A DNA stretch of 64,000 nt from NCBI GenBank assembly GCA_035390885.1, contig DAOOUW010000004.1, positions 1 to 64,000 of the forward strand, written 5' to 3'. Shown piece by piece: positions 1-8,973 of this stretch; position 1 is the stretch's first letter, and every line of letters starts with the position of its first letter. The notes beneath the pieces are model-generated. The model had not been told where the DNA came from. It saw nothing but the letters and a program-made list of their open reading frames with translations, and ran no database searches. Origin of the DNA: JAOAFT01 sp035390885 (GTDB lineage: Bacteria > Bacteroidota > Ignavibacteria > UBA10030). A program made the position numbers and the translations under genes.

Positions 1-158
1 CTTTTATCAATAAAACTGCCAGAGGTACTCTTATTACTGATGCTGAAAATGCAAACGAATGGATAAAAACAAACATCAAACTTACACGTTCTTTTGATAT
101 TACAATGAAGCCAGACGGTGGATTTGTTATTGTAACTTTACCATCGCATAATAAATAA
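1..158 (+). CDS. C-terminal fragment of a gene starting left of the window, possibly GH97
   Basis: The third forward frame is open from base 3 to the TAA at 156-158 and gives 51 residues ending in GGFVIVTLPSHNK. The start lies outside the window. A final beta-strand of the form hydrophobic-x-PDGGFVIV, preceded by an Asp/Asn-rich stretch, resembles the C-terminal beta-sandwich end of GH97 alpha-glucosidases and galactosidases, but this is a weak resemblance. The neighbours are xylan-degrading enzymes on the same strand, so a glycoside hydrolase fits. It could be another family with a C-terminal jelly roll. Confidence 0.4.
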   Translation, partial: FINKTARGTLITDAENANEWIKTNIKLTRSFDITMKPDGGFVIVTLPSHNK

Positions 159-319
159 CCATTGAGCTGGTTTTATCAGGATTGTTAAAGTATATATGAA
201 AACATTACGAAAACAGTACCCCTTACTCTGCTAATAATATTTCCTATTCTTATATTTGTCAATAAACTGTATTTAGTAAAAGATGAAACCCGAAACAATA
301 TTTAATAAATGGTCAATCT

Positions 320-1666
320 ATGGAAAATCGAAAGCTATATTTATTTCTTGTCAGCTTGATTGTTATAATAACAAATGATGTAATAGCGCAAAATCCTATC
401 ATTCGTAATCAATTTACAGCCGATCCTTCTGCTCGGGTCTTCAATGGTAAAGTATATTTATATCCATCCCATGATATACCGCCTGGGAATGGGAGATGTA
501 GAGACGATTGGTTTTGTATGGAAGATTATCATGTGTTTTCTTCTGAGAATCTAACTGAATGGACTGACCATGGGATTATCGTGAGTCAGAATAAAGTTCC
601 TTGGGTGGATTCTACATCCTACAGTATGTGGGCGCCTGATTGTATTGAAAAAGATGGGAAGTATTACTTCTATTTTCCTGCTCGAGCCAAAGATACAAGC
701 TTTGGTCGTGGATTTGCCATTGGTGTTGCAATTGCGGAATACCCAGAAGGTCCGTTTACCCCACAACCCGAACCAATTAAAAATGTCCATGGTGTTGATC
801 CTAATGTGTTTATTGATAAAGATGGTCAAGCATATCTGTATTGGTCGATGGGAAATATTTATGGGGCAAAATTAAAAGAGAACATGATTGAACTTGCTTC
901 TGAGCCACAAATGATAAAAGGTTTGCCAGAAAAAGGACTTAAGGAAGGTCCATATTTATTCCAAAGGAATGGCATTTATTATATGACGTATCCTCACGTT
1001 CAGAGAACCATCGAAAGACTTGAATACGCGATGGGTACCAATCCGCTGGGACCTTTTAAATTTACAGGCGTGATAATGGATGAATCTCCTACAGGATGTT
1101 GGACTAATCACCATTCAATTATCGAGTTTAAAAATCAATGGTATCTTTTCTACCATCATAATGATTTATCCCCACAATTTGATAAGAATAGATCCGTTAG
1201 AATTGACAGCTTATTCTTTCAGGAAGATGGTACTATTCAAAAAGTAAGTCCAACATTACGAGGAGTTGGAATTACTGCCGCATCTCAAAGAATTCAGATT
1301 GATAGATATAGCGATATAAGCAAAGAAGGCGCATCAATAGCTTTCAACGATTCCCTTAATACCTTTGAGGGATGGAAAGCAATACTCGATCGTGCAAACG
1401 CGTGGATAAAATATAATAGTGTCGATTTTGGAAATAATAAGTTTAAATCAGTAATAGTAAAAGCTCTTTCAGAAAATGGCGGTACTGTACAAATAAGAAT
1501 GAATAGCGTAGCAGGACCCATTGTCGCGGAGGTGAAAATTCCTGATGGAAATAAATGGAATATTATTACTGCACCTGTATCCAAACTAAAATCGGGTGTT
1601 CAAAATCTCGTTGTCATCTTAAAAGATAATAATCGAGCCGAAATAGACTGGATTAGCTTTGAATAG
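320..1666 (+). CDS. Secreted GH43 glycosidase (beta-xylosidase / alpha-L-arabinofuranosidase type) with C-terminal CBM6-like domain
   Basis: The protein has 448 residues. Residues 1-24 form a signal peptide ending VIAQ, so it is exported. The five-bladed GH43 propeller covers about 27-320. The three acidic residues expected in GH43 are visible: D35 in TADPSARVF (base), D160 in GVDPNVF (pKa modulator) and E209 in LKEGPYLF (acid). HH at 264-265 and the blade motif MWAPD are also typical. Residues about 335-448 look like a CBM6-type jelly roll, which binds xylan chains in related enzymes. The likely role is removing xylose or arabinose from xylo-oligosaccharides; specificity cannot be read from sequence. 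It is followed by a second GH43 gene in the same direction. The upstream region has no clear Shine-Dalgarno, as is common in Bacteroidota. Confidence 0.88.
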   Translation: MENRKLYLFLVSLIVIITNDVIAQNPIIRNQFTADPSARVFNGKVYLYPSHDIPPGNGRCRDDWFCMEDYHVFSSENLTEWTDHGIIVSQNKVPWVDSTSYSMWAPDCIEKDGKYYFYFPARAKDTSFGRGFAIGVAIAEYPEGPFTPQPEPIKNVHGVDPNVFIDKDGQAYLYWSMGNIYGAKLKENMIELASEPQMIKGLPEKGLKEGPYLFQRNGIYYMTYPHVQRTIERLEYAMGTNPLGPFKFTGVIMDESPTGCWTNHHSIIEFKNQWYLFYHHNDLSPQFDKNRSVRIDSLFFQEDGTIQKVSPTLRGVGITAASQRIQIDRYSDISKEGASIAFNDSLNTFEGWKAILDRANAWIKYNSVDFGNNKFKSVIVKALSENGGTVQIRMNSVAGPIVAEVKIPDGNKWNIITAPVSKLKSGVQNLVVILKDNNRAEIDWISFE

Positions 1667-1687
1667 CGCTCTTAGGAGAATATAATT

Positions 1688-2814
1688 TTGAATTTTAAGC
1701 TGATCTCGTTTTGGAATTTATTATTTTTCTCAACATCATGTTTTGCACAGGTAAATCCGAATAATAGTACCTCATACAAAGGCGCTGATATACAAATTTT
1801 TTTTATACCAACCCGATAACGAGAGATACCGCTATAGCTATGCGGGATCATTGCATTATTAAGGTAGGGAGTAAATGGTATTGTACCGGAACCTCGATGC
1901 CAATTTGGACTGGACCAAATCCCGGCGTAAGATTATTGGTATCAGATGATCTTGTAAATTGGAGGCACCATTCGTGGCTTATCGATGCTAGTAAACTGCC
2001 CCCGGAATGTCCTTATAACGGACGATTCTGGGCGCCCGAGATTCACTACATTCAAAATAAATACTGGCTGACGGTGAACAGCGGAAAAGTTACTGAAGAT
2101 GATCCGAAGGGAATGAAAACCCATAGTATATGGTTGTTTTCATCTGACGAAGTCACAGGACCTTATAAACTCGTCAACGGTCCCTTAACGCCTCGATATA
2201 ATAACGATGCAACTTTATTCGAAGATGATGATGGGCAGACTTATCTTTACTGCAGTGGAGACGGACTTTTTCAAGCAAAAATAGATCTATCGACAGGTAA
2301 AGTGATTGGAAACGTTCAGAAGTTTCTTGATAAAAGATCACCCGGTAATCCAGATTGGATGATTGGAGGCATTGAAGGTCCCTTCGTAGTAAAAAGAGAT
2401 GGCATTTATTTTATGTTTTTTTCTTCATGGACTCGTGGGTATGAAGTAGGATTACTAAAATCAAAAAGTCCGCTCGGACCATGGGAACTAGCATCGCGCG
2501 AACCGATCTTCGGCACTCGTAAAAAAGGATATCGTTATGAACTTGCCCTTAGCGGCGGTTATGCAGATTTGAAATTCAATGACAGTGAAGATCCATACTG
2601 TGAAACTGGACATAATGCTTTATTTGAAGGACCGGATGGGAAGTTGTGGAGTTCTTGTCATTACATTATGTACGATAAACGTCCTTATCCGTACTGTCGA
2701 ACTCTCAAAGATTGGGAGCAAACCCCTCAATTGGGGATTGAACCTGTGTACTTTGTTCATGGAATGTTTTATATCAATGGTCCTACATGGACTGAACAAT
2801 GTATTGAATATTAA
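1688..2814 (+). CDS. Secreted GH43 glycosidase, reading frame broken by a 1-nt deletion in a T8 run
   Basis: A TTG at 1688, 7 nt after an AGGAGAA at 1674-1680, opens a frame encoding a signal peptide (LLFFSTSCFAQ) and about 20 more residues before a TAA at 1817. The catalytic part continues in the next frame from about 1805 to 2814. One extra T in the run at 1797-1804 would join them and give IFFYTNPITRDTAIAMRDH. The only intact frame with an ATG begins at 1840 (324 aa), but that would leave the catalytic base (D3 in MRDH) at the extreme N-terminus and lose the first blade and the export signal. D123 (NNDATLF) and E179 (GGIEGPF) complete the GH43 triad. The gene is either recently inactivated, subject to slippage, or carries an assembly error. 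Confidence 0.8.
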
Positions 2815-2881
2815 CCCAGTTTATACAATAAAGATAACAGCAAGAAAAAAGGAGAAGCGAAATATAACCAAATCTGTGGCT

Positions 2882-2966
2882 TCAAGATGGACCATTGCTC
2901 AACTCAACCTTCGTTAAGACTTCCGTTGCCGAGTAGCCGATAAGGCGTACTGAGGAACAGATTATT
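2882..2966 (-). repeat. Degenerate copy C of the dispersed intergenic repeat, inverted
   Basis: The stretch TTGCCGAGTAGCCGATAAGG at 2924-2943 matches the reverse complement of copy B (61561-61686), where the segment reads TTGCCGAGTAGCCGTAAGG, with one inserted base. Weaker similarity extends left to about 2882, including a GCTCA-CTCA segment and an ATGG near the end. Copies A and B are in the opposite orientation and better preserved. Confidence 0.55.
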
Positions 2967-2986
2967 TTTTAGGTAAATCCGACCTT

Positions 2987-3123
2987 AGAAAAATATGGTA
3001 CGTAAAACGAGGCGAACGAAGCCTCAGCACAAAATTCTGTTTGACCCCGCTTTCGACTAAGTTGAAAGCGGGAGAGTTTATTTTGTGCAGCGGAGTGAGC
3101 CAAAGTTTTACTCATATTTTTCT
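2987..3123. repeat. Nested inverted repeat of about 137 bp
   Basis: Three concentric pairs are visible. The innermost is CCCGCTTTC at 3046-3054 with GAAAGCGGG at 3064-3072. The middle pair is GCACAAAAT at 3027-3035 with ATTTTGTGC at 3080-3088. The outer pair is AGAAAAATATG at 2987-2997 with CATATTTTTCT at 3113-3123, followed inwards by a matching GTAAAAC / GTTTTAC. All listed stems are perfect. It could be a miniature mobile element, a cruciform-forming site or a structured RNA; there is no coding frame. Confidence 0.7.
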
Positions 3124-3282
3124 TTAGTCTTGAACTTTTGGTTCTTTTCTTTCAAGAGAAAAGAACAAGCGCATTAATAAATTGTGTTTCTTGTTAGAAA
3201 TATTTTTTTCTTGCTTCTAATTCATAATTTAGATTAATAATAATTTGGATTTAATAAATAATCATCAACAAGGAGTCAAATC

Positions 3283-4821
3283 ATGAAAAAACTATTTTTT
3301 CTTTTACTCGTACTTATCCCATTATCAACATTCGCTCAGACGGCAAAAATTAAAATTGATGTTGATAGATCAATAGGTGAAATAGATCCTAAAATCTATG
3401 GTGTCTTTATGGAACCAATTCAATTTAGTGGTAAGAGGATGGGATTACCGGACACTGCAAGCTTCAACACTATGTATGGAAATTTATATGATCCAGCCTC
3501 ACCTCTTGCGGATGAAAATGGATTCAGGAAAGATTATATCGAAGCAATGAGAGAGTTGAAAATCACCAATATGCGTTGGCCGGGTGGGAATTATGTAATG
3601 GCATACAACTGGCAGGATGGCATTGGGCCTAAGAATCAGCGACCCGCTCGAATCAATCTTGCATGGAGCGGGATTGACAATAATCATGTAGGCACAGATG
3701 AGTGGATAGCTTTGAATCAATCCATTGGCAGTGAAAACGTAATATGCGTAAATCTCGGACTTGCTACAATACAAGATGCTTGTTACTGGGTTGAATACTG
3801 TAATTTCCCAAAAGGAACCTATTACTCAGATTTGCGTGCAAAAAATGGACATCCTGCACCTTACAATATTAAAATATGGGATCTCGGAAACGAGGTCGAT
3901 GGAGAACCATGGGAATTAGGCCACAAAAATGCTGATGATTACGTCAAGATTGCAAGAGAAGCAGCAAAAGCAATGAGATCGGTTGATAAAACTATCAAAT
4001 TAGTCGCTTCTGGATCGTCTTATTATGAAAGTACGGGTAAATGGGTAGAATGGAATAGGAAAGTACTCGAAGGTCTTGGTGATATGGTAAATTATATTTC
4101 GATTCATCGCTACTGGGAAAATTCGCCAGATTATTATACCTATATGGGACAAAGTGCGATTGATTTTGAAGAGAAAATATGCGTAACCGCAGCAACTATA
4201 GAAGCAGTGAAGACTATGAAAAATTATACAAATCCTATTTATATCTCTTTTGATGAATGGGGTATAATGTCTAGAAATTTTCTGTCAGTACTCCCAATAG
4301 CACAAAGCTTCAACTCTTTTATTCGTCATGCCGATATTGTTAAGATGACTAATTTTACTATGCTTACTTCACTGTTAAGTATGGATAAAGATAAAGGTAG
4401 CTATAAAACGCCGTTATTTTATACATTCAAGTTATTCTCGAATAATTGTTATGGCAATTCTATTGATACGTATGTGCAGTGCGATACCTTTAATACCGAA
4501 AAGTATAAAGGCATCCCTTATCTCGATGTCTCAACCGTGTACAATAAAGAAACTCACACTGTATTTATTAATGTTGTCAACCGACATAAAACGAAATCCA
4601 TTGCAACTGAAATCAAAAGCGTTTCAGGCATTTTTACCGGGAAAGCTGAAGCAAGTGTTTTAAACAGTGAGTCGCTCGATGCGCCTTTCGCGTTCGATAA
4701 GCAAGAGCAATACAAACCAGTAATAAAAGAAATCAAAGTGGAAGGGAATAATATTTCATATTCATTTCCGCCCCATTCATTTACGCAAATCAAAGTCGGC
4801 GTGAAAAAAGTTTCAGAGTAG
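3283..4821 (+). CDS. Secreted GH51 alpha-L-arabinofuranosidase
   Basis: The protein has 512 residues with a signal peptide ending at STFAQ (residue 19). It has the GH51 (beta/alpha)8 barrel followed by the C-terminal all-beta alpha-L-AF domain (about 375-510). E204 in WDLGNEVDG is the acid/base and E325 in ISFDEWGI the nucleophile. The N-terminal FMEP and MRWPGGNY motifs are typical of the family. It hydrolyses terminal non-reducing alpha-L-arabinofuranosyl residues from arabinoxylan side chains. An AAGGAG lies just upstream of the ATG. It is followed after 35 nt by an esterase gene in the same direction, which points to co-transcription within a xylan locus. Confidence 0.93.
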   Translation: MKKLFFLLLVLIPLSTFAQTAKIKIDVDRSIGEIDPKIYGVFMEPIQFSGKRMGLPDTASFNTMYGNLYDPASPLADENGFRKDYIEAMRELKITNMRWPGGNYVMAYNWQDGIGPKNQRPARINLAWSGIDNNHVGTDEWIALNQSIGSENVICVNLGLATIQDACYWVEYCNFPKGTYYSDLRAKNGHPAPYNIKIWDLGNEVDGEPWELGHKNADDYVKIAREAAKAMRSVDKTIKLVASGSSYYESTGKWVEWNRKVLEGLGDMVNYISIHRYWENSPDYYTYMGQSAIDFEEKICVTAATIEAVKTMKNYTNPIYISFDEWGIMSRNFLSVLPIAQSFNSFIRHADIVKMTNFTMLTSLLSMDKDKGSYKTPLFYTFKLFSNNCYGNSIDTYVQCDTFNTEKYKGIPYLDVSTVYNKETHTVFINVVNRHKTKSIATEIKSVSGIFTGKAEASVLNSESLDAPFAFDKQEQYKPVIKEIKVEGNNISYSFPPHSFTQIKVGVKKVSE

Positions 4822-4856
4822 ATTTTATTGAAAAATTAAATTTTAGGAGATAAACT

Positions 4857-5765
4857 ATGAAACAAATTTCGATTTTTATTTTTTCTCTAATGATCTTTAC
4901 CAATTGTTTTGGTCAGCAATACTCAAAGAGCTGGAAAGATCTGAATTATGGTGGTGATGAAAAGGTCTACCATAAACTGGATATTTATTTACCTCAAACT
5001 GAAAAACCGACTTATCCAGTTGTTGTCGTAATATACGGCAGTGCCTGGTTTAGTAATAACTCGAAAGAAATGGCACTTCCCTCTTTGGGCAAACCGCTTC
5101 TTGATGCAGGTTTTGCTATTGTAACGCCGAATCATCGTTCGAGTATGGATGCAAAATTCCCCGCACAAATTAATGATATTAAAGCTGTCATAAGATTTAT
5201 AAGAGCTAATGCGGCAAAATATCAAATTGACACTTCGTTTATTGGCATTACCGGATTTTCATCTGGTGGGCATCTTGCATCTCTTGCTGGCACATCCGGA
5301 GGAGTTAAGCAATATACAGTTGGTTCAGTAACTCTCGACATCGAAGGCAATGTTGGCCAGTACACGACCTATAGTAGTGCAGTCAATGCTGTTGTGGATT
5401 GGTTCGGACCTATTGCAATCTCAGTAATGGATTCTTGTAAAAGAAGTAAGGATGCTAAATCCCCTGAAGCTATTTTAATTGGTGGACCAATTGAGGAAAA
5501 TCTCGATAAATGTGCACTTGCTAATCCTATTACCTACATTGACACAAACGATCCACCTTTTCTTATCCTTCATGGTGATGCTGATCCATTAGTTCCTCTC
5601 TGTCAAAGTCAATTGTTCTTTAATGCGCTGCAAAAGGCTAAAGTACCAAGTCAACTTGTTATAGTACCCGGTGGTCAACATGGACCTGGCTTATTTGATG
5701 AGAAATATTATAAAATGATGACAGATTTTTTCTTAAAGGAAGCTAATAGATTAAAAGAACATTGA
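4857..5765 (+). CDS. Secreted alpha/beta-hydrolase esterase (BD-FAE / acetylxylan-esterase-like)
   Basis: 302 residues with a signal peptide ending near NCFGQ (residue 20). The alpha/beta-hydrolase triad is visible: S135 in the nucleophile elbow GFSSGG, D243 in HGDADPLVP and H275 in GGQHGPG. The usual HGGG oxyanion motif of the hormone-sensitive-lipase group appears as IYGSAW (59-64). Family members of this length in carbohydrate loci remove acetyl or feruloyl groups from xylan, which fits its place between GH51 and GH67 genes; the substrate is inferred from context. AGGAGA at 4846 supports the chosen start. Confidence 0.82.
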   Translation: MKQISIFIFSLMIFTNCFGQQYSKSWKDLNYGGDEKVYHKLDIYLPQTEKPTYPVVVVIYGSAWFSNNSKEMALPSLGKPLLDAGFAIVTPNHRSSMDAKFPAQINDIKAVIRFIRANAAKYQIDTSFIGITGFSSGGHLASLAGTSGGVKQYTVGSVTLDIEGNVGQYTTYSSAVNAVVDWFGPIAISVMDSCKRSKDAKSPEAILIGGPIEENLDKCALANPITYIDTNDPPFLILHGDADPLVPLCQSQLFFNALQKAKVPSQLVIVPGGQHGPGLFDEKYYKMMTDFFLKEANRLKEH

Positions 5766-6009
5766 TGATTTGCCAGATATATTATAATTTTCATGCCCTC
5801 GATTTTTAGTAGATAAAAAAACAGAAAAATGGTAACTTTGTTTTTCTTGTTGTAAATAGTTATAAATGATAGATGGTTTTCGTTTTTTGCATCTTTCGAA
5901 GGAGTCTTTTTTTGATTTGGGGAGAATGATGAGCGGAATTGAAATACCAGCGCCCGACCAAGATTTTCATGCCTTAAATTTTGAACAATAATTTATAAAG
6001 GAATCTCAA
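5766..6009. other. Intergenic spacer with a possible 20-residue reading frame
   Basis: Bases 5929-5991 could encode MSGIEIPAPDQDFHALNFEQ after a GGGGAG at 5919-5924. It is too short to support as a gene and may be leftover coding sequence. Otherwise nothing is recognised ahead of the GH67 gene, whose start follows an AAAGGA. Confidence 0.3.
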
Positions 6010-8100
6010 ATGAAAAATCTTTCCTACAAAATCGAAGTAACGATTGGTTTAATAATCTTAACATTGTTCCCTTTTTCTCTCGATGCAGAAAATGGGCACA
6101 ACCTCTGGTTACGTAACAAGAGTACCGCTCAGGTGAATGTAATATGTTCCGAAAAATCACCGACACTTCAAATTGCAAAACAGGAACTACAGCAATGCTG
6201 GCAGGGAGAAGCAAATGCAACGGTACGGCTTGTCATTAAAAATGATAAAGCCATTAAAGGAGATGGTTTCAGAATTAGCGCCAATCAAATTCAGGCAAAT
6301 ACTGAAATTGGCGCTTTATACGGAGTTTATGAATTATTGCGTCGTCAGCAAACAGGTAAACCAATATGCGAAGAAGTTTGCAATCCCTCATACGAACGAC
6401 GATTATTAAATCATTGGAATAATCTTGATGGTTCTATGGAACGAGGTTATTCAGGGAATTCTATTTTCTGGCGTAAAGGTGAGAATGCTTTTGTGGTTAC
6501 TGAGACTGATAAGCGATTGTGGCAGGAATATGCTCGTGCGAACGCATCTATAGGAATAAATGGCGCAGTTCTTAATAACGTAAATGCTTCGCCCTCGGTT
6601 TTATCAAATGATTATCTTAAGAGAGTCAAAGCTATCGCAGATGTTCTGCGACCGTATGGAATCAAGACATATCTTTCCGTCAATTTTGCTTCCCCGGCTG
6701 TACTTGGGAAATTAAAAACTTCTGATCCATTGGAACCCGAAGTTAGAAAATGGTGGAAAGTCAAAGTTCAAGAAATTTATAGTTTGATCCCAGATTTTGG
6801 TGGATTTTTAGTAAAAGCGAATAGTGAAGGACAACCTGGTCCGCAAGATTTTGGTCGCACCCATGTGGATGGAGCAAATATGATCGCCGACGCACTTCAT
6901 CCTTTTGGTGGAATTGTCATGTGGCGAGCTTTTGTGTATAATCCTTCAAGTGAAGATAGAGCGAAACAAGCATATCTGGAATTTATGCCATTCGATGGAC
7001 AGTTTCGAGACAATGTTATTATTCAGGTAAAAAATGGACCTGTTGATTTTCAACCTCGAGAACCATTCAGTCCACTTTTTGGTGGAATGAAAAAAACTTC
7101 TGTCATGCCAGAACTTCAAATTACTCAGGAATATCTTGGGCAATCCGTTCATCTGGTATTTCTTGCAACGATGTGGGAGGAATTTCTGCAAAGCGATACT
7201 TATCAAGCAGGCAAAGGAAGTATCGTTGCTCGTTGCACCGATGGAAGCCTCTTTCCACAAAAATATACTGCAATTGCAGGAGTATCGAACATTGGATTAG
7301 ATACAAATTGGTGCGGTCATCTTTTTGCTCAAGCAAATTGGTACGCCTTCGGCCGTTTGGCATGGAACAATTGTCTGACAAGCGAACAAATTGCTGATGA
7401 GTGGCTAAAACTGACTTTTGGACAAAGTATCGAGAAAAACAGTGAAGATAATTCAATAATGTTTGCCGATTGGAACTTGAATTTTCTACAGCCAGTAAAG
7501 CAGATGATGCTCGAGAGTCGTGAAGCCGCCGTCAATTATATGATGCCTCTGGGATTACATCATATTTTTGCGCCTGATCATCATTATGGACCCGGTCCCT
7601 GGTGGGCACCTGAGGGAGTAAGAAAAGATTGGACGCCGCCCTACTATCATCAAGCTGATTCCTTTGGCATCGGCTTCAATCGAACAGAAACTGGCAGCAA
7701 TGCCGTAAGTCAGTATCATGAACCGCTACAATCAATATTTTCCAATCCTAAAACCTGTCCTGACATTTATTTATTGTGGTTCCATCATTTACCATGGAAT
7801 TATGTAATGAACAGTGGCCGTACCCTATGGAATGAACTATGCTATCATTATAATGAAGGAGTAAATCAGGTACGTGAATTTCAAAAAACATGGGATAAAG
7901 TTCAGTCTTACGTAGATACAGAACGATTTGTACATGTTCAGAGAAAACTTCGAGAACAATGCGTAAATGCTCAGGTATGGAAAGATGCATGCCTGCTTTA
8001 TTTTCAGCAATTTAATGGCTTGCCAATTCCTTACAATATAGAACGGCCGATCTATAATTTAGAAGATTTGATAAAAAGCGATATGGAAAGAAGGCCATAG
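6010..8100 (+). CDS. aguA: Secreted GH67 alpha-glucuronidase
   Basis: 696 residues with a signal peptide ending around LDAEN (residue 26). The N-terminal beta/alpha domain (about 30-140) precedes the catalytic barrel and a helical C-terminal domain. Family residues are present: E273 in KANSEGQPGP (acid), D346 in GPVDFQPRE and E374 in ITQEYLG. The spacings of 73 and 28 residues match the E292/D365/E393 set of the characterised Cellvibrio enzyme. It removes 4-O-methyl-glucuronic acid from the non-reducing end of short xylo-oligosaccharides, so it acts after an endo-xylanase such as the GH11 enzyme encoded at 8974. Length and motifs are normal. Confidence 0.95.
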   Translation: MKNLSYKIEVTIGLIILTLFPFSLDAENGHNLWLRNKSTAQVNVICSEKSPTLQIAKQELQQCWQGEANATVRLVIKNDKAIKGDGFRISANQIQANTEIGALYGVYELLRRQQTGKPICEEVCNPSYERRLLNHWNNLDGSMERGYSGNSIFWRKGENAFVVTETDKRLWQEYARANASIGINGAVLNNVNASPSVLSNDYLKRVKAIADVLRPYGIKTYLSVNFASPAVLGKLKTSDPLEPEVRKWWKVKVQEIYSLIPDFGGFLVKANSEGQPGPQDFGRTHVDGANMIADALHPFGGIVMWRAFVYNPSSEDRAKQAYLEFMPFDGQFRDNVIIQVKNGPVDFQPREPFSPLFGGMKKTSVMPELQITQEYLGQSVHLVFLATMWEEFLQSDTYQAGKGSIVARCTDGSLFPQKYTAIAGVSNIGLDTNWCGHLFAQANWYAFGRLAWNNCLTSEQIADEWLKLTFGQSIEKNSEDNSIMFADWNLNFLQPVKQMMLESREAAVNYMMPLGLHHIFAPDHHYGPGPWWAPEGVRKDWTPPYYHQADSFGIGFNRTETGSNAVSQYHEPLQSIFSNPKTCPDIYLLWFHHLPWNYVMNSGRTLWNELCYHYNEGVNQVREFQKTWDKVQSYVDTERFVHVQRKLREQCVNAQVWKDACLLYFQQFNGLPIPYNIERPIYNLEDLIKSDMERRP

Positions 8101-8973
8101 ATTCAGATATAAATTTTTTACCATTTTTATCTATCCTTTAAGAAAAATTGTCCAATGCTGGTAGATTTTCTTAAAAATGGTCGCTCTTTTTTCTTGAATT
8201 ATCTCTGCAAAAATCCGCGAAATCTGCGTGGGAATTCCACAGAGATTGTCCAGATAAAAAATTCTTCTTATGCTGTTTTAATGAATACTTTGATTAACAA
8301 ATTTTTTCGAAGTGCTTTTATTCTACTTAAAAAATTATTATAATCCTATAAGGTTTTTTAATAATTGATAAATGAGTTTGCTATATAAATAAATTGAGTT
8401 CATTGCAAAATTAGGATCTCAATGAGTATGAGCCTTAAGTATAGTAAAGAGTACGTTCAGCAACTTGCTTTAAATTCTGATCGCAACTTCACAAAAAGGC
8501 CTTTCCTTTCCCTTACCGAAGCATTGAATAGTGTTGTTTTTCACCTCATCAAAATGTGGCGCAATAAATAAGCGCCTTAACAATAGAATGAATTGCTATT
8601 TCTATGAACATTAGTTGCTTCAATAGAATCTTCCGTGTGTTTCAAGAGTTGGTCAGGAGGCAAACCAGAACTTTTTCCTCTGTACTTCTTTAGATTGGAG
8701 AAGGGTCTCCATCATCTGTTCTTGTGGCTTTTCTGATAGCTTTAGCCGAGGGATATAGTTTCGTTATCTGCCGTAACGAAAGGTTGCATTTATGCAATTT
8801 AACCTTAGCTCAAGAAGTCTTAGTGGTATACGCTACGTTCACTATGCGCAGCCATTAACTTTGCATTGTTTAAGTCCACCTAAAATTCCTCTTTGTATAA
8901 TTTCTTTTTTTGTAGAGTAATTTTTAAAATCACAAACATATTTACTTTAAAGAAGGAAGGGTGGTATTATTAT
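8101..8973. other. Long non-coding stretch, possibly decayed sequence
   Basis: About 870 bases without a convincing gene. A frame at 8422-8571 (49 aa, starting MSMSLKYSKEYVQQLA) and a minus-strand frame between about 8810 and 8700 containing LRQITKLYPSAKAIRKA followed by a stop look like protein but match no family known to me; they may be remnants. An 8-bp perfect stem TTTCGTTA / TAACGAAA sits at 8759-8781, followed by a GGTTGCAT-type inverted repeat, which could be regulatory for the downstream xylanase. A GAAGGAAGGG at 8952-8961 is the ribosome site for the GH11 gene. Confidence 0.45.

Larger units (their letters stand above)
2815..3282. other. Intergenic region with a degenerate repeat copy, a nested palindrome and a hairpin
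   Basis: No gene is supported in these 468 bases. The left part (about 2882-2966) is a degraded, inverted copy of the dispersed repeat seen at 11599 and 61561. The middle (2987-3123) is a nested inverted repeat. At 3141-3166 a hairpin with a perfect 10-bp stem (GTTCTTTTCT / AGAAAAGAAC, 6-nt loop) lies ahead of the GH51 gene. The last bases before 3283 contain AAGGAG, a Shine-Dalgarno for that gene. Confidence 0.6.

Noticed and set aside
8155..8343. 62-codon open frame after the GH67 gene
   Set aside because: Low-complexity hydrophobic/basic translation with no motif and no ribosome site.
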